From Chrysogorgia sp. JL179-B06 (lineage: Eukaryota; Cnidaria; Anthozoa; Scleralcyonacea; Chrysogorgiidae), in contig JAYKKM010000414.1 in NCBI GenBank assembly GCA_035772405.1, positions 239,501-303,500 on the forward strand: 64,000 nt of DNA, written 5' to 3'. The notes under the pieces were generated by a model. It made no database searches, was not told the origin of the DNA, and saw nothing but the letters and a program-made list of their open reading frames with translations. This document shows, piece by piece, positions 1 to 13,300 of the stretch. A program made the position numbers and the translations under genes. Position 1 is the first letter of the stretch, and each line of letters starts with the position of its first letter.

Positions 1-1190
1 TACGTAGTCTCGAGCGGACGAAATATGAGCAAAGAAGAAAAGGAGCTTGTCTTGGCAAGATGATCGGTCTTGTTGTAAAATGGTGCTGAACTTTTCCTTT
101 TATCTTAAGATTTTTAGTGGAAGGCGCATTGTGTTACTCTGGACAAGTTGCTGCAATCGTTGCAACAAGTGGAACTCGGTTCTACAGTTACCATGGCCAG
201 ACGTAAATCTGGTCACCATGACCAGACGTAAATTTGGGCGGTCAGATATAACCTTTGGGCGGTCAGATATAACATTTGGACGGTCAATCATTTCCCCTTT
301 ATTTGTGCATTAAAAAAGAGTGGTATTTCCTTGATTCACTCATGGCATGGCCATTGATATTTTGTTAAAAGGCGAAGTCAAGTCGCTAGAAATGGTATAG
401 ACATATCTCACAGACGCCGCCCAGCTGTTCAGTGAAAAAAGCTCAACGCTTAATTCAGTGAAAAAATGCCAAGGTCTGACACATGGCCACTGCACACAAC
501 AAACAAAACGGCAAAAAACAAAGTTTCTGCGCGCTGTGCGGCTTGATCATTCTGTACTGTTTCCCAACGCCGATTATCATTCTGCATTTTAACAAACTTT
601 ATAAAGAGTACGTAGTCTCGAGCGGACGAAATATGAGCAAAGAAGAAAAGGAGCTTGTCTTGGCAAGATGATCGGTCTTGTTGTAAAATGGTGCTGAACT
701 TTTCCTTTTATCTTAAGATTTTTAGTGGAAGGCGCATTGTGTTACTCTGGACAAGTTGCTGCAATCGTTGCAACAAGTGGAACTCGGTTCTACAGTTACC
801 ATGGCCAGACGTAAATCTGGTCACCATGACCAGACGTAAATTTGGGCGGTCAGATATAACCTTTGGGCGGTCAGATATAACATTTGGACGGTCAATCATT
901 TCCCCTTTATTTGTGCATTAAAAAAGAGTGGTATTTCCTTGATTCACTCATGGCATGGCCATTGATATTTTGTTAAAAGGCGAAGTCAAGTCGCTAGAAA
1001 TGGTATAGACATATCTCACAGACGCCGCCCAGCTGTTCAGTGAAAAAAGCTCAACGCTTAATTCAGTGAAAAAATGCCAAGGTCTGACACATGGCCACTG
1101 CACACAACAAACAAAACGGCAAGCAATAATTGCAATAAGCAATGCCGTTCTGGCAGTATTGTACTTCCATGGTTCGTTAAAGTGCCTGTG
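1..1190. repeat. Tandem duplication, period 608 bp
   Basis: Bases 1-581 reappear almost unchanged from 609, and the copies diverge at the unit ends after the shared ACAAAACGGCAA segment. Each unit contains a direct pair of GGGCGGTCAGATATAAC words. A third, diverged partial copy of the last part of the unit is at 1622-1843. Small open frames inside (88 and 63 codons) are duplicated with the repeat and show no protein resemblance. The family is not recognised. Confidence 0.9.
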
Positions 1191-1614
1191 CAATTAAAAA
1201 TTCAGTTGTAAAATAACTATTTTGTTTGAAAGAACTCTTGAAACTATAAAGACTAACCATTTACAACTTTTTCATATCTCACTTCACTCTTGAGATTTTT
1301 ATTTTTATGAGATTCACTCTTGAGATTATTAAACTCTTGTTTAATTTGTAAATGATCATATACTTATGACATCATAATGCATAATGACTTATTGAAACAT
1401 TTTGCTTATCTTTACCATTATCATGCATGGATCGTTTGATGATTTGCATATTTGTTGTCATTGGATACCTCCACGCACATGTTATTATGCATTAAACAAA
1501 TCTTAATATCTCAAGAGTGAAGTGAGATATGAAAAAGTTGTAAATGGTTAGTCTTTATAGTTTCAAGAGTTCTTTCAAACAAAAGGGTTATTTTACAACT
1601 GAATTTTTCATTGC
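1191..1614. mobile_element. Inverted-repeat element (MITE-like), about 110-bp arms
   Basis: The left arm starting CAATTAAAAATTCAGTTG is matched by the reverse complement of the segment ending at 1614 (TGAATTTTTCATTG). The arms share CTTGAAACTATAAAGACTAA and ATATCTCACTTCACTCTTGA. No open frame of note. It sits between the second and third copies of the 608-bp repeat family. Confidence 0.85.
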
Positions 1615-1621
1615 ATAGGCC

Positions 1622-1843
1622 CTTGAAAAGGCGAAGTCAAGTCGCTAGAAATGGTATAGACATGTCACACAGACGTCGCCCAGCTGTTGCTCAACCGAAC
1701 GCTTAATTCAGTTAGCGTAATTTTGTTAGTGAAAAAATGCCAAGGTCTGACACATGGCCACCACATTTAACAAACCAAACGGCAAGCAATGCAATCTAAC
1801 AAGCAATGCCGTTTTGGCAGTATTGTAATTCCATCGTTCGTTA
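1622..1843. repeat. Third partial copy of the 608-bp repeat unit
   Basis: GGCGAAGTCAAGTCGCTAGA through the CCATCGTTCGTTAAAG end resembles 361-480 and 970-1180 with point changes and small indels. Confidence 0.8.
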
Positions 1844-2267
1844 AAGGACATTGGCAACAAAAATTAAGTTTATCTAATATAAAAGAACTCGTAAAATGAT
1901 AGAGTAACACCTTTTACAACTTTTCCGTATTTTACTTCGTTTTTGAAATATTTCAGTTTCTTTGATATGTAAATGAGATGATCTCTGACGTCAGGTGCAG
2001 GGTAGAGAATTTTCACTCATTAAAATATTAGTTCCATCTTCAAGTTTGTTCCACAAATTTACTTGAAAATGTGCGTATAATAACTCCTCATGATAATGAA
2101 CGTTGTAAACTTAGCAATCACTGAGATATAAGACATTTTTAATAAGTGAAAATTCTCTACCCTGCACCTGACGTCAGAGACCATCTCATTGTAAAAGGTG
2201 TTCCTCCATAATTTTACGAGTTCTTTAATATTAGACAAACTTAATTTTTGTTGCCAATGTCCTTTAA
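1842..2267. mobile_element. TTAA-flanked inverted-repeat element (piggyBac-like MITE)
   Basis: Termini are TTAA-AGGACATTGGCAAC and its exact complement GTTGCCAATGTCCT-TTAA. Inner arms share AGAATTTTCACT and CCTGCACCTGACGTCAG. TTAA duplication plus terminal repeats is the signature of piggyBac-type transposition. A solo end of the same family is at 60612. Confidence 0.85.
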
Positions 2268-2829
2268 GTTTAACGATTGCGAGACAAGTTACAATGAATA
2301 ATGTAACCAGTCTTAATCGAAAATCAAACCATCACTTCGATGCTTTGCCTTCACGGTAAAACCGTTACTGACTTGAAATCCTCTCTGCTTACAAACTCGA
2401 CAAAGAAACTACACATTAAACCATTCAACAGTGAACTAAATACGCAATCATCAACCTATTAAAAACTACCTTTAAAATATGCTTAAATACAATGAAATTC
2501 TACCCTACACATATAATAATATGCATTATTTGTCGCTAAGCTACAGTTTTTGTCCAAACGCATTTCGTCGGACAAATTATAAAGTCGTTAACAAATACTT
2601 CTTCAATAATCCCGTTGATTTAGACCTATAAATAATCTAATAAAATGTTTTTTACAGTCTCACAAAAATATCTCTTGTAAATAGATTTTATAAAAACAAT
2701 TGTAAAACCGATACATTAAAATATAGAAGCGCATGTGGGATATATAGTATATAGATAATACATGGAAAGTGGGATGTACTATAATTTGTATTCACGGGTT
2801 GTTTGAGTTGTTAATTACAAACGTACAAG

Positions 2830-3182
2830 CGAGTCCAACCAAAATTAAAGATCTTACTGACTTTAGTTTATTCCCAAAGTTTCAGCATTCCTATCAATTT
2901 AGTATAATTAAGATGAAGTTTAAAATTTGACGATTTTGACGCCATATTTGTTTTGAAAATATGCCGTCATTTATCGGTAGTGGAGTTGTTTTGATGGCGA
3001 ACACATAGTGATAGCTGTTATGAGTGGTCTTTTGAGGAGAATTAGTCGAAATAAACTATTTAGTTTCTCATGCGGAGCAAATATTAAACTTGAATTTGCG
3101 ATATCTTCTTAACTTAATATTGATTTGAAAGCTGAAACTTTGGAAATAAACTAAAGTCAATCAGATCTTTCGTGTTGACTCC
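2830..3182. mobile_element. Inverted-repeat element
   Basis: AAAGATCTTACTGACTTTAG...CCCAAAGTTTCAGC near 2848-2886 is matched in reverse complement by 3130-3170 with three mismatches. The outer flanks GAGTCCAACC and its counterpart GTGTTGACTC extend the similarity. No coding potential. Confidence 0.75.
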
Positions 3183-5484
3183 TGCACTTATATTTTGACT
3201 AGAGCACCGCTTTAAGACACAAACAACGAGTATAAATAAAACCGTATTGTTGTGTCCTGTTTATTACACGTATCACAGACATTTTTTGACCATTTTTAAA
3301 TGCTGAAGGACAAGTGGCTCAGCTTAGGAAACTTTTCGCGCGCTTTTCCCAAGTGTATCCTGATTGGCTCTTAAACCATTCACTTCTTTGTGATTGGTTA
3401 TATTTTCACACGAGCCTGTGAATTTTGTCAACCAAGCTTTATACAACAAAATTCCTGTGATACGTCTAATAAATGCGCATTCTCAATTCAATTCCGTATA
3501 ATCTATAAATCTATACAAAGCTAAAAATCGAGTATAATTTACAATATTTTTGTTATTTCTTTCGTTTATCCAACTTCTATATAAAACGTGCTATGCGCTA
3601 TACGCTTTCGTTTTGGAGCTATTTTCAAGAGAATTGCTTCTAAGTTAAAGGTGACGTACAGTCTGTTTTGGTGTATGTATGTGCGGATAGGTGATTCCAT
3701 TACTGTAAGGAATATAAAGAATGTACCATGCTACCAACTCTGCACCATGCTACTCTTGTTATGCTATACATGTTCACAAGCAATGGAGGAAGGCACGAGC
3801 GATGGCATTTCTCCTTGATTGCCTTCGTACTGTTGAGTTGGTGGCCGATAGAAAGCAATTCTATGCAGAAAGAGACGCAATAAAAGTATCTTTCTTCAAA
3901 CTCATTTTGCCAAATGGAGGAATTTGCGAAAGGAAAGAGTTGGCAGACGTGCTTGGTGTTTACGCCACCTGTTCAATTTCGTCTTGTTTGATGTCAATCA
4001 TATATTTATTATTTAACTGAACATGCAGACGAATTGTGGTAACTTACGCTACGTTAATTCGTGTAAGTTTAACTATACTGTAAACAAAACCTCGCACATG
4101 CGCAGACTGTACGTCACTTTAAGCATTTTGTTGACAATTTGACATGGCCATTAACGCAACTAACTGAAACTCTCAAGACTTAAATAAAAACAGCGATATA
4201 TATTTTGGGACAGGATTAAACCCGACGTTAAACGTTGAATCATGTAATTTAGTGTCCACGAAATTTAGAACTGTATCGGACTTTAAGATTCACTTGACTC
4301 TAATTGACTGAAATTCTCTATATGGCGGAAATGTTCATCGGGAAAAAATCACCACTTATTGTTCTTTAAATATTCCTACTATTACAACGCTTTGCAGCGG
4401 AATTACTAAATTTTTCATACTGTAGATCTTTGCAAGCATGGATAATTAAGAGATTGTACAGGAAACTTGATGGCTTGACCACGCGAATCTAGTTGGAATT
4501 GATGAGTTGCAAAACCTTGCGATATTCAAATAATAGCAATAATAGAGGTTGAATGAGAGTCGAACAACCTGTAAACATAACAGCCACTTTACGATGAAAT
4601 ATCTGTCTACTAAGATGTATTTTAGACGAGTGTTTCCATGTTGGTAAAATATGCATCACAAATTTCAAGGAAAACAACCACTGATCTCGAATGAAGACTG
4701 GATCGAGAAACTATTGTTCAGAAAATGAAGCCGCAAGTCCGCCATTACTAAGGGATCAACTGAGGATCTTATGAGATTTTTTGTTGGATTACGTGCTCTT
4801 ACCATCGACAAAATAAAATAATTTTACTATAAAGAGGAAGACAAATTTGATCCAAGTCTAGTCCCTCGTGTAACCGCACGCTGCAGTCATGCGACTGCAA
4901 CATGGCAGAATCTGTAGAAAGATTGACGACTGGTAACGTAACGCAAGATAACACAACATGCGGTTCATTTGACTTGATGCATAACTCCTGTGTTTGCGTT
5001 TCTTGTTGCGCCGCTCGTGAAAACCAGGGTCAGTACGTTTTATAAAGCGATATATAAAATCATTTCAAATACCAAAATAGTCATCTAAACGTGGGAGTAA
5101 GGAGAAGTCAAATCAAATTCCACTTCAAACATCAGGAAATCAACAATTCGCTATCAATGACATCTGACAATTTCCAACCAGCTTTCAACCATTTTCAACC
5201 GAGTAAAATGCGACTTAACCAATCGGCGGACTAGAAACACCCCACGCGATCATTAGTTTCCTATATCCAATCTTTTAATTATCCATGTTGCAACTATGCT
5301 TGATTTTATACTGAAAAAAACTCGCAAAAGTCTTTGATGACTTTTTGCATTTTACAAATAGCATTTGATGCATAAATACGATATTAAAATCGGACCCTAT
5401 ATTATTGAATATTAAAAAATCTTTCAACCATTCTTATTTTCGGTGCTAAATATGGCATTATTGTGTTAAAAATATTCCCCCTAC
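3183..5484. other. Intergenic, no supported gene
   Basis: AT-rich sequence. Overlapping open frames at 3588-3818 and 3721-4020 (76 and 99 codons) have no recognisable domain, no paired splice partners and ordinary composition. I see no transposon ends that pair within this stretch. Confidence 0.6.
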
Positions 5485-6100
5485 ATTGGTAACGCTAATT
5501 CTACAGTACTTAGGGAGATGTCATTAATTCCACCAGGGAGGGGGGAAGAAGGAAAACTGAAAATTCTTGTTAAAGTTTCGTGACCCAACCAAATTTCCCT
5601 GGATGGTTTTATGACCCAACTATACATTTTGTTTTAGTTTCGTGGCCGAGCACATCTTAAATTTTAAATTTTCATTCATACCAACAACACAGGAGTGCTG
5701 GGAACTGAGGGTAGTCTTCCATATAGAGCAAGGAAAACACTAATCAACTTTGTTTTCAGCCGGGTTTTCGCATTCTTGAACTCTTAGTCTCGAACCACTG
5801 AAATCCAAACTATATATACATGTACATAATTTCTGGGGGCAAGAGGTTCTCAAAACAACTTTTCTTTGGGTGTGATATGGATATTTCTTGGACTTACATA
5901 GCGTATATCAATTCCTATGTTATAAATATTTGTTTTCTTCGATTACTTTTGATACTAATCAAAAAAGTTTCATGGAGCATGAATGGTTTTTCAAATGTTT
6001 TCGTAGCCCCCACCAACTTTTGATTTGTAGTTTCATGGCCCAGCACGTTTCCTTCTGCCCCCCTTCCCTGGTGGAATTAATGACAACCCCCTTACCAAAC
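5485..6100. mobile_element. Inverted-repeat element with CCACC-GGGAGG ends
   Basis: GTCATTAATTCCACCAGGGA at 5519-5538 has an inverted partner TCCCTGGTGGAATTAATGAC at 6065-6084, with G-rich and C-rich neighbours. The interior repeats the phrases TGACCCAACCAA and TGACCCAACTAT. Exact outer ends are uncertain. Confidence 0.6.
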
Positions 6101-6689
6101 AACCTCTACATACTATAAGCTAAAGGCGAGTAAACACACAAGCAATAAGTTTTTGCTTGACAAGTTTAAAGTACAGTATGATCCGAAATCGTGTGGTACA
6201 TTGAAATGAAAATAAAAACGTTTATTTTTTGTTTTGTTCACATTTGAACGAAAATTTTGAACGAAAATCGATCCCCCATTAAGTTCTTAGAGCCGCAAAA
6301 TCCAACCAGCGGTTACACGCTGTGACGTCATTTACTCCACACGTCAGCAGATGACGTCACAAGCGTCTCGTCTCAGTTTCCGGTCAGGTTTTTATGTTTA
6401 TCGGCCAAATTAACGGAGGCCGCAAATTTCTTGTAAAAGCAATTCAAAGTCGATAAATTTTGAAGACTTCGGTCTTCGTACCAACGATTAGTAGATAAAA
6501 TCGAATGAGGAAATGGATCGGACAAAGCTAAAAGTGATGACTCAAAAGTACATTTCTATTTTCAAAAATTAGTCTAAACTAACTCTAACCGTAGCTAACC
6601 CTAACCTAACCAAAATAAAAACCAGACAAAAACAGAAAGGTCCTTTTGAGTTCTTCCTTTTAGCTATTTCCAAATAAAGACTTTATTAA

Positions 6690-7215
6690 TCGCGAGTGTG
6701 AGGTCTGTTCGGGAAAGTTGATATGCCTGAGGTTTTCGTACAGACCAAGCAACGAAGGAGCGAGATTTGTGCGATAAAACCGAAGGCAAATACTTTTCAG
6801 TACACACCGAACAAGCGAGGTTAATAATAAAGTATTTATTATATGGCTTTTGGTTAATTTTCTTCTCTGTTTTAACGCTGTTTACGTCGTCAACTTCTTC
6901 AGAATCTGCCGTTTACCTTACCTCCTCACTAGTATGTCTCGCTTCATTTTACATCAGTTAGGCATTAATTTGTGCTTTTAGATGATTGAAAACATTAAAG
7001 AAAAGCAATAATGATGTTCCAGCTCATTTTATAGCTCGGTATTATCAATGAAGATGCCTAGGTCTCTTTTCTTTTCATTCAAATCAACTCAGAAATTTTC
7101 CCGCCAAAACTTACCGATCCGGAAAAAGGCTGGCAGTAACCAATCAGCGTGCGTTATTTGGCGTACAGACTTGAAAACGAGCTCACTCAGCCATATAATA
7201 ATGGATCTTACTGCT
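6690..7215 (+). repeat. Dispersed repeat, second copy at 52250-52800
   Basis: Shares long stretches with 52250-52800, including GCCTGAGGTTTTCGTACAGA, CCGAAGGCAAATACTTT, TATTTATTATATG and TCAACTCAGAAATTTTCCCG. The 5' part folds on itself through complementary words around the GTACAGACC element. Probably a non-autonomous DNA transposon in two same-strand copies. Confidence 0.75.
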
Positions 7216-7372
7216 CCTTTAATTTGCTCCTGTGTTCGACACAAGTTGATGGTGTCTATGCTGAGTTGGATTTCTGGTTAGTACCTATTCTACAACCCTA
7301 CTACCACTACAGAGGTACCTTCACTTCAAAGACAATCATTTTCTATCTTGGCGTCTTCCCCGAGATCCACCA

Positions 7373-10300
7373 CTACATGCCGCAGCCATCGACGTGGTTC
7401 CTGTGCGCCTTGTTGTCGTCGAAATTGATCCCGCAGTTATAACAAACGTAAACTTTACCGTTGAATGTCGCGTGATCTTGCTGAAAGCGGACGAAGGTGG
7501 TGTCCTTAGATGCGGCGGAGGGCGAAGTCACGGGGAAAATAATTCCTTCGTCACCGCTACTTGGAGTCGGAGGGAAGACGCTCTGGTCGTCGGCAACCAG
7601 CGCTGAAGGGTTTTGCCAGGAGTCGAAGGACGCCTTGGACGTTGGTGTACTTAGGGGTGAAGAGGGGAAACGAAAGATCTCGTCTTGGTTGTTGTGCCAG
7701 CCTTTCTGGAAACCGAGGCCGGGGCCCTGCTGTGGTGACCAGAATTCTGGAGATTGCGCGGGCAGGTTGGGACTGGCTAGGGGAGAGGAGAAACGCTTGA
7801 TCGGTTTGGTCATCGGTTTCCAATCACCAGGGAGCATTCTATGAAAATATAAAATACAAATGGAAGGTTCCCATTATTTCACGATTACTAATTGCCATGA
7901 TATCGATTACTATAATTGCCATCAAAAAATTGCAAGCTTGTTTTTCATCAGATAACCACTTTAACAAATACAGTCGACTCCCGATAACTTGAACCCAAAA
8001 TCGATTTCCCCTGGATTTCCGTCATACATTTACTGTAATTTTACCCTCGGTAACTCGAACCCTCGATAACTGGAACCTCCCGCTAACTCGAAGCAATTTT
8101 CGTTTCCCTTCAGGTCATTTTCTATATAATGTTACCCTCGATAACTCGAACCACGTTTATCAAGACGTGACAAGTCAAAAAATACAGTACTGTTGTCCAA
8201 ACTTTTACTGTCTTGTAAAAAGGTGAATCGCATGAACTCTGTAGCAGTAGCCCAACGTTGTTTTGTTTTGTTTCACGTTAGGTTACGTTACGTTCTGATT
8301 TATAGTAATTAAATTTGATTAAAATGACACTGTATGAATAGAAATACATAGTAAACACCGTTTTTTCCTTATTTCCAGTCATTCAGGTCCGTCGCGAAGG
8401 GATTTGAGCAGGGGGGTGTGAGAATTAATTTTGCCGGCAAATGGGCGTGGTCGTTCAAAAATAAACCCAGACATAAACAACAAAACTACCAAAAACTCCG
8501 ACTCACAGGAAAGACGGGACTATATATATATATAATATCGGTATATAATATCGGCTTCTAGGGGGTCAATGAAAGTGGGGTTTAACTAAAAGAATAGTAT
8601 AGAAAGGCCTGGCGTACATCACACTTCACTTCCTCTGCTGTATATCTCGTGATTTCGATTTGCGAACAGTAATTTGCTTATTTTGTTGTCTTGCCGAAAA
8701 AAGATTTGCCTACAAAAGTTGGGGTTTGCTATAACCCAGGCGATGATCGAGGATGAGCATGAAATCTTGTTGGTCAGCAGTCATATCAACTGGATAACAA
8801 TAACAACCTTGATGTCAAGGGAATCGAGGTGGGAGGGTTAGGAAGACACTTAAGGCGGGGGGTGAGGGTTAGAAAACTCATTAGGTGGGGGGTTAGGATT
8901 AGCATCTAAGTTGTTTTGGGGTTAGCGGTTATTTAGCAAACACCACAAAGCTTTCATTTACCGACAAATCCTTTATTTGCCGACAGCACTCGTTTTGCTG
9001 GGGTGGGGGGTGTCGCGACGGCCCTGTCCCGATAACTCGAATCTTTTTCTATTTCTATTTCCCTTGAAGGTTCAAGTTATCGGGAGTCGATTGTATTTTA
9101 TTTAGGTCGCACTTTTTACGTGTGAGTGACTATGGGCTTGATAAAGATGTTTTGCCAATGTTTTTTCCGGCAAGATTACGTTGTTTACCTACCCAAAATC
9201 CCTGCTTGCATCGTCACTGAGGGAAGATCTGGACTTTTTTTGAAACCCTGGCTTTACGAACTGTTTGTCGTAAATGTTTTGCGCTTGTTCTCCAGTTACC
9301 ATCTCGGCCAAAGAAGGTGCGCTGTTCGATGTGGTTAAGCGATTCATGTTGTTGAAATAATCATTATGGTTGCCTTGGTGTGGTCTTTTCCACTCTTCTA
9401 CACCACTACTTAGTTGACGTTGTATTTTACCATCCTGAGGACAAGAAATTATATTATTACATATTGTTTAACTTTTTTTTAACTCAGTTCATTTAAACTT
9501 TATTTCATCGAAACTTCACTTCATCGAAATATCACTTTATCGAAACTTCATTTCATCTTCACTCATCTTAACATTATCATCACTCCATCTTCACTCCATC
9601 GTCACTTAGGTCATCTAAACTTCATCTTCACTTCATATAAACTTTACTTCAACTTCATTTTATCTTCACTCCATCTTCATCTTCACTCTATCTTCACTCC
9701 ATCTTCACTCCATCTTCATCTTCACTCCATCTTCACTTCATCTTCACTCCATCTTCATCTTCACTCCATCTTCACTTCATCTTCACTTTATCAAAACTTC
9801 ATCTTCACTTCATCTTCGCTTCATCTTCATCTTCATCTTCATCTTCATCTTCATCTTCATCTTCATCTTCATCTTCATCTTCATCTTCATCTTCATCTTC
9901 ATCTTCATCTTGATCTTGATCTTCATCTTCACTTCATCTTCACTTCATCATCTTCACTTCATCTTCATCTTCACTTCATCTTCACTTCATCTAAACTTCA
10001 TCTTCACTTCATCTTCATCTTCATCTTCATCCTCATCTTCATCTTCATCTTCATCTTCATCTTCATCTTCACTTCATCTTCATCTTCACTTCATCTTCAC
10101 TTCATCTTCACTTCATCTAAACTTCACTTCATCTTCATCTTCACTTCATCATCTTCACTTCATCTTCATCTTCACTTCATCTTCACTTCATCTTCACTTC
10201 ATCTAAACTTCACTTCATCTTCATCTTCATCTTCATCCTCATCTTCATCTTCATCTTCACTTCATCTTCATCTTCATCTTCATCTTCACTTCATCTTCAC

Positions 10301-13300
10301 TTCATCTTCATCTTCACTTCATCTTCATCTTCACTTCGTCTTCATCTTCATCGTCACTTCATCTTCATCTTCATCTTCACTTCATCTTCATCTTCACTTC
10401 ATCTTCACTTCATCTTCGTCTTCATCCTCATCTTCATCTTCACTTCATCTTCACTTCATAATCATCTTGATCTTCGCTTCATCTTCATCTCATCTTCGTC
10501 TTCGTCTTCATCTTCATCTTCATCTTCACTTCCTCTTCACTTCCTCTTCACTTTATCTAAACTTCATTTTCATCTTCATCTTCACTTCATCTTCACTCCA
10601 TCTTCACTTCATCTTCACTTCCTCTTCACTTCATCTTTACTTCATCTTCACTTCATTTAAATTTCACTTCAACTTAATTTTATCTTCACTACATCTTCAC
10701 TTCATCTAAACTTCACTTCGTCTTCATCTTCATCTTCACTTCATCTTCACTTCATCTTCATGTTCACTTCATCTTCATCTTCACTTCATCTACACTTCAT
10801 CTTCACTTTCTAAACTTCATCTTCACTTCATCTTAACTCCACTTCATTTCATTTCATTTCATTTCATTTCATTTCATCTAACCCAAGCTTCACGTAACGT
10901 CCAACTTCACTCCTCTCTTCCCAATTGTACCAAAGAAACAAAGTAAACTTTATACCTGCCATTGTCGACCACTGGTCTCGCCAAAACGATTTGGATAAAC
11001 CTTTTTATCATTCCTAGCTTGGAATTTGGAATCCCCACCGGCTGAACCACTGGCCGGGTTGACTGATGACGCCAGGCCATGGTTAATATACTGTGTGGCA
11101 TTCGGGCCGTACAGCTCACAGGCTTCGTTGGCGCTGATTGGACGCTTGTTGGCGGTGTCGTGAAATGGAAGTGGCCGGAAAGGTGATGATTGCTTGAACT
11201 TGTTTTGAATAAAGAAGATATGTTCACGGTACTTGTAAACCTGGGAAGAAATTTGGATAATGAGAAAGGTGAGATGTTGGGGTTCCCCATAACGTGACAA
11301 GTCTAACCTTGCGATATAAAAGAATAGTGCTACCATAGGTAGTGTGTAATTAAAGTATCCAAACAAAAAGGTAGAGTTAAAGGTATATAGCAAAGTGAAA
11401 AGGTGGTGAACTGCCAAGATTTCATGTAACGAAATACTGACGTTTCGAGCGGAGCCCTTCATCAGAGTAAGACGAGATGAAATTAAATAAATAGGGCTTG
11501 TATATATATATATGCCAAAAGGGTGTCGCAAGTAGAAAGTAGCCAATCAAATGCACGGGAGATAAACAAACTGATAATTTAATGAGATGCGAAATGTTAA
11601 ATCATTTGCTGTTTTACAGTTGATCAGAAAAAAGACTGAGGGGAAGGGAGAAGTAGTCAAGTGTGGGTGCAATGACAGGACCAATACTCAAGGGGATTAT
11701 GTGATAGTAAATCGGTTAGAAACAAAAACTTGAAAAGGAATGAAAGTGCATGAGCTAATAATAAAAATGTTCCTCGCAAACTAAAATCACAAAAAATTAA
11801 AGAAAAGAAAAACGTTTGTTAAGACCATGAGGATGTCTGGTGCCAAGTTTATCGCTATCGTTACCTGAAATGGGAAGGATGTCACAGACTTTCATGTCTG
11901 AAACTAAATGGTTAGAGCTATTGAAATTACGGGCTACAGGTTTGTCAACATCATTGTTCCTCACGGAACGAAGATGTTCAGCAAACCTGTCTGAAAGGCG
12001 TCGCCCAGTTTCACCGATGTAGATTTTAGGGCATTTATCGCAAGAAATGCAATAAATGATGTTGGTGGGCGTGCATGAAAAAGTATGACGGATTGTGTGG
12101 TTGAATTTAGGGGCAGTAATAACTGTAGTGGTATTGAGAAAAGGGCATATGTAGCAGCGGAAACGGCCGCAAGAAAATGTTCCTGCTGGTGCCGAGGTAT
12201 TTTGTTTAAGGGCACTATGTACTAAGGAATCACGAATGTTTTTATTACTGCGAAAAGATACCAAAGGGTTATCGGTGGAAATGGCTAAAAAATAAAATAG
12301 TTAATAAAATAGTTAAAGGTATATTACTGTACGACTTTGACTATTCTTTGATACCTGTTCTTGTAACGAAGCGATCCTTGATTGTGCCGTGTCCACATCT
12401 CGTTTCATTTTGTCCTTTTGTGATTGCAAACGCTCTCTCTCTTTCCTTTCTGTGACAAAATCGTCTCGAAACGCATCAACCTGGAGAAGAAACGAGAGAA
12501 AACAACACAAACATAATTACAAGATTTATATACTATTAAATCTTTGGGGAATATAACGTTAACGGCTTCTCCAAAAAACTTATTATAACTTAAAGTATTT
12601 GTCGTACAGACCGAGTGAGTAGGCTTGCTTCACCGAGTAGGCTTGTTCCTTCGCTTATTTGCTTCACGATAGGTATTGAACTACTTTTGTTGTTTATCAG
12701 AGTCATTGTGTTTACACTGACCAACATTTTGGTCAGGTTCTTGGGTGTAAATTACACGTACTATACGAATTTGAACGAAGACAGTGTCAGTGTGTTTGCA
12801 TGGCCGACATTTTTGGCCAGGCGCTATATTTTATGAGTTTCAGTTGTCGGCTCATCTAGTTTAAATTTAATAGTGATGCTGCCAGGTAGTTTCAAATTCG
12901 CTTAATATTTTATCCGAAATAATTGTATATCGAAACTTATGAACCTAGTACGGGTATTAATGTTTACCGTCGCACATATTTGTCATATTATATCCTAAAC
13001 AAACGCTTCTCAATTAACTCAAACATGATCTACACATTCGCTAAACTTTCGTAGATATAACAGTGAAAGAACTATTTCAGACATTGCTAGCCTACAACCT
13101 ATATTATTTGAATAAACTTATAATTTCCAAATATGTTTAAAATGTTTACCACCATTCCGCAGTATATCGTGACAACTTAGCGCGAAACTACTTTCTAGTT
13201 CAGCACCCGTTCTTATAGCCTCGGACATACTCACAAAGAATGGACACAAGCCAATGAACTTACTTATCTCACATTTCTCTGTAACTCAAATGTCAGCAGA

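Noticed and set aside
3588..4020. Overlapping 76- and 99-codon frames as a small gene
   Set aside because: No similarity to any family I know and no supporting signals.
9126..9338. Plus-strand 70-codon frame
   Set aside because: It is the complement of UBAN-gene exon 9193-9434, which splices in phase.
9300..9434. UBAN-gene exon ending at the GTAACT donor at 9299
   Set aside because: The join to 7838 would be out of frame; the donor at 9192 gives phase 2 and continues into MLPGDWKP.
9500..10880. CRISPR-like array
   Set aside because: Eukaryotic minisatellite: no constant repeat separated by unique spacers.
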